Assembly (NCBI GenBank): GCA_016875405.1
Contig: VGRJ01000042.1
Span: 1-34,242, forward strand
Length of the DNA stretch: 34,242 bases
Origin: Deltaproteobacteria bacterium
GTDB taxonomy: Bacteria; Myxococcota_A; Polyangia; Polyangiales; Polyangiaceae
Reading direction: 5' to 3'
The position numbers were made by a program, and so were the translations under genes. Below, piece by piece: positions 32,683-34,242 of the stretch; the stretch's first letter is position 1, and every line of letters begins with the position of its first letter. The notes beneath the pieces were generated by a model. The model made no database searches. It saw only the letters and a list, made by a program, of their open reading frames with translations, and was not told where the DNA came from.

Positions 32683-34152
32683 ATGGCGGTGAAGGGCCAG
32701 CAACGCTACCGGGTCGTCCAGCGACTCGCAGCCGGCGGCATGGCCGAGGTCTTCCTCGCCGAGAGCGCAGGGCTCGAGGGGTTCAAGAAGAAGGTCGCGA
32801 TCAAGCGCGTCCTCCCCCACCTCAGCGAGAAGAAGCGCTTCATCTCGATGTTCCTCGACGAGGCGCGGCTGTCGGCGCAGTTCAACCACTCCAACGTCGC
32901 GCACGTGTTCGACATCGGCGTCGGCGACAACGCCTACTTCATCGTCATGGAGTACGTAGAGGGGACCGACCTCCGCACGCTCATGACGAACCTCGTTGAC
33001 CAAAGGCGGCCCGTGCCGCTCGAGGCCGCGCTCTACATCACGGAGCGGCTCTGCGAGGGCCTCGCGTACGCGCATGAGCTCACCGGCCTCGACGGAAAGC
33101 CCCTCAACGCCGTGCATCGCGACATGTCTCCGCCGAACGTGCTCATCTCGAAGTTCGGTGAGGTGAAAATCGTGGACTTCGGCCTCGCGAAGGCCTCGAC
33201 GCAACTCGAGAAGAGCGAGCCCGGGATCGTGAAGGGCAAGTTCAGCTACCTCGCTCCGGAGGCCGCGCACGGCATGGACGTCGACGCGCGCGCAGACATC
33301 TTCGCGGTGGGCGTCATGCTCTGGGAAATGCTCGCGGGGCGTAAGCTCTTCGAGGGGAGCACCGACCTCGACACGGTGCGCTTGATCCAGGCCGCCGAGG
33401 TCCCGCGCATCGCGAGCTTCAACCCCCTCGCCGCCGACCCCGACGTCGAGGCCATTCTCTCGAGGGCGCTCGCCCGTGACCGCGACCGCCGCTACCAGAG
33501 CGCGCGCGAGCTCGGGCGCGACTTGACGAAGCTCCTCTTCCGAATGGCGCAGCCCGTCGACGCGTTCGACATCGCCGATCTGGTGCGCGTCACCACCGCC
33601 GTCGAGGAGCCCGCCGCCGCCGTCGCGGGCATGGAGACGCTCGATAAGCTGATCGACGATACGCTGCTGCGCTTCACCTCGCTCCGTGAGCGTGGCGCAT
33701 CCCAGACGAGCGCGATGGCGAGCATCGCGCCGCCGTCGATGGAGACCCCGAGCGCATCGGTGCGGCGTCTCGAGCACTCGTCGTCGGATTCCCCGGTGGA
33801 GCACTCGATCCCCGCGTCCGCGCTGCGCGAGGGGAACCTCTCCGCGCTCGAAGACGTCGTCGAGGCCCCGTCGATCAGTCCGCGCGCCGCGTCGACGGTC
33901 GCAAAGCGCCCCGGGGTCGATCCGGGCCTCCTCTCGGGGCTTGCCTCGATGGAGCAGCCGACGCTCCGCCCGCCCGAGGCGCCGCAACTGCCGGAGGAGC
34001 CGCTCCCGCTCGTCGTCACCTCGAAGAAGCCCGCCGCACAGCCGGCCTCGGATGACGCCGCCAGCGGAGGTTCGCTCGCGCTGAAGCTCATCCTGCTCGT
34101 GCTGATCGCGGCGGGAGCCGGAGCGGCCGCCTATTTCAGCGGCCTACTCTGA
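32683..34152 (+). CDS. Membrane-anchored Ser/Thr protein kinase
   Basis: A 489-residue protein. The kinase domain (about 8-285) has AAGGMAEVFLA (16-26), K41, E60, HRDMSPPN (145-152), DFG (165-167) and APE (191-193). The usual catalytic-loop lysine (HRDLKPxN) is serine here, a form I know from many myxobacterial kinases, so activity is still expected. A 170-residue Ser/Pro/Ala-rich linker follows. A single C-terminal transmembrane helix (about 465-487, LKLILLVLIAAGAGAAAYF) leaves almost nothing outside, so there is no extracytoplasmic sensor. It is the third gene of a same-strand set with the large kinase and the unknown protein. Confidence 0.9.
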   Translation: MAVKGQQRYRVVQRLAAGGMAEVFLAESAGLEGFKKKVAIKRVLPHLSEKKRFISMFLDEARLSAQFNHSNVAHVFDIGVGDNAYFIVMEYVEGTDLRTLMTNLVDQRRPVPLEAALYITERLCEGLAYAHELTGLDGKPLNAVHRDMSPPNVLISKFGEVKIVDFGLAKASTQLEKSEPGIVKGKFSYLAPEAAHGMDVDARADIFAVGVMLWEMLAGRKLFEGSTDLDTVRLIQAAEVPRIASFNPLAADPDVEAILSRALARDRDRRYQSARELGRDLTKLLFRMAQPVDAFDIADLVRVTTAVEEPAAAVAGMETLDKLIDDTLLRFTSLRERGASQTSAMASIAPPSMETPSASVRRLEHSSSDSPVEHSIPASALREGNLSALEDVVEAPSISPRAASTVAKRPGVDPGLLSGLASMEQPTLRPPEAPQLPEEPLPLVVTSKKPAAQPASDDAASGGSLALKLILLVLIAAGAGAAAYFSGLL

Positions 34153-34187
34153 CGCTAACCCTCGGCCGACGCGAAGCCCTGGGGGCC

Positions 34188-34242
34188 GCGCTCACTCCGC
34201 CGGAACAGCGCGCTCGCTCCGCCGGAGCAGCGCGCTCACTCC
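34188..34242. repeat. 22-bp tandem repeat running off the window edge
   Basis: Units at 34188-34209 and 34210-34231 differ at two positions (A/G), and 11 bases of a third unit reach the last base. Each unit carries a small palindrome, clearest as GCTCCGCCGGAGC at 34216-34228. It begins 36 bases after the kinase stop. There are no spacers, so it is not a CRISPR array. The total copy number is not visible. Confidence 0.9.

Noticed and set aside
34188-34242. CRISPR array
   Set aside because: The units are directly adjacent with no spacers.

Overview
The window is GC-rich DNA (roughly 70 % by eye) and almost fully coding. It carries two eukaryote-type Ser/Thr kinases, one of them a kinase-ATPase-TPR giant, plus cysteine-rich lipoproteins with low-complexity Ser/Thr/Gly linkers and GTG/TTG starts. 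This suggests a chromosomal segment of a myxobacterium, most likely class Polyangia (Sorangium/Labilithrix type). That placement is inferred from style; there is no rRNA or tRNA. I see no phage, IS element, CRISPR array or integron, and no gene-free gap exceeds 300 bases.

Layout. 47-7642, minus strand: a probable operon, read from right to left, of an ArgD-type aminotransferase, a P-type-ATPase-like protein that has lost its catalytic motifs, a U32 (RlhA-like) protein, a TPR lipoprotein and a short RodZ-like HTH membrane protein. The first three genes overlap at start/stop codons. 7776-10208, plus: grpE (with a seven-copy 18-bp repeat tail), recO and a PfkB sugar kinase. 10250-11345, plus: two paralogous cysteine-rich lipoproteins. 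11382-13379, minus: a one-chain aconitase/isopropylmalate-isomerase protein with the swivel domain first. 13477-14544, plus: an MBL-fold lipoprotein of NAPE-PLD type. 14593-16784, minus: a small helical protein and etfB-etfA. 16887-20127, plus: nadB, a CPBP protease and a peptide deformylase with a lipoprotein signal, followed by a frameshifted lipoprotein pseudogene. 20873-21607, minus: a fatty-acid desaturase. 21822-24492, plus: a POT transporter and rlmM. 24683-28056, minus: a two-helix membrane protein, rseP and rsmB. 28152-34152, plus: a PknK-like kinase/ATPase, an unknown 176-residue protein and a membrane-anchored kinase. A 22-bp tandem repeat runs off the right edge.

The genes are mainly housekeeping: electron transfer to flavoproteins (EtfAB), NAD synthesis (NadB), rRNA modification (RlmM, RsmB, U32), protein quality control (GrpE, deformylase, RseP, CPBP) and DNA repair (RecO). 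Four observations stand out. The P-type ATPase homologue lacks every catalytic signature yet keeps an intact, tightly packed reading frame. The deformylase appears to be exported as a lipoprotein. A TANNNT box lies exactly 7 or 8 nt before the start codon of several operon-head genes, which suggests leaderless mRNAs. Two adjacent perfect palindromes sit between the divergent etfB and nadB promoters.
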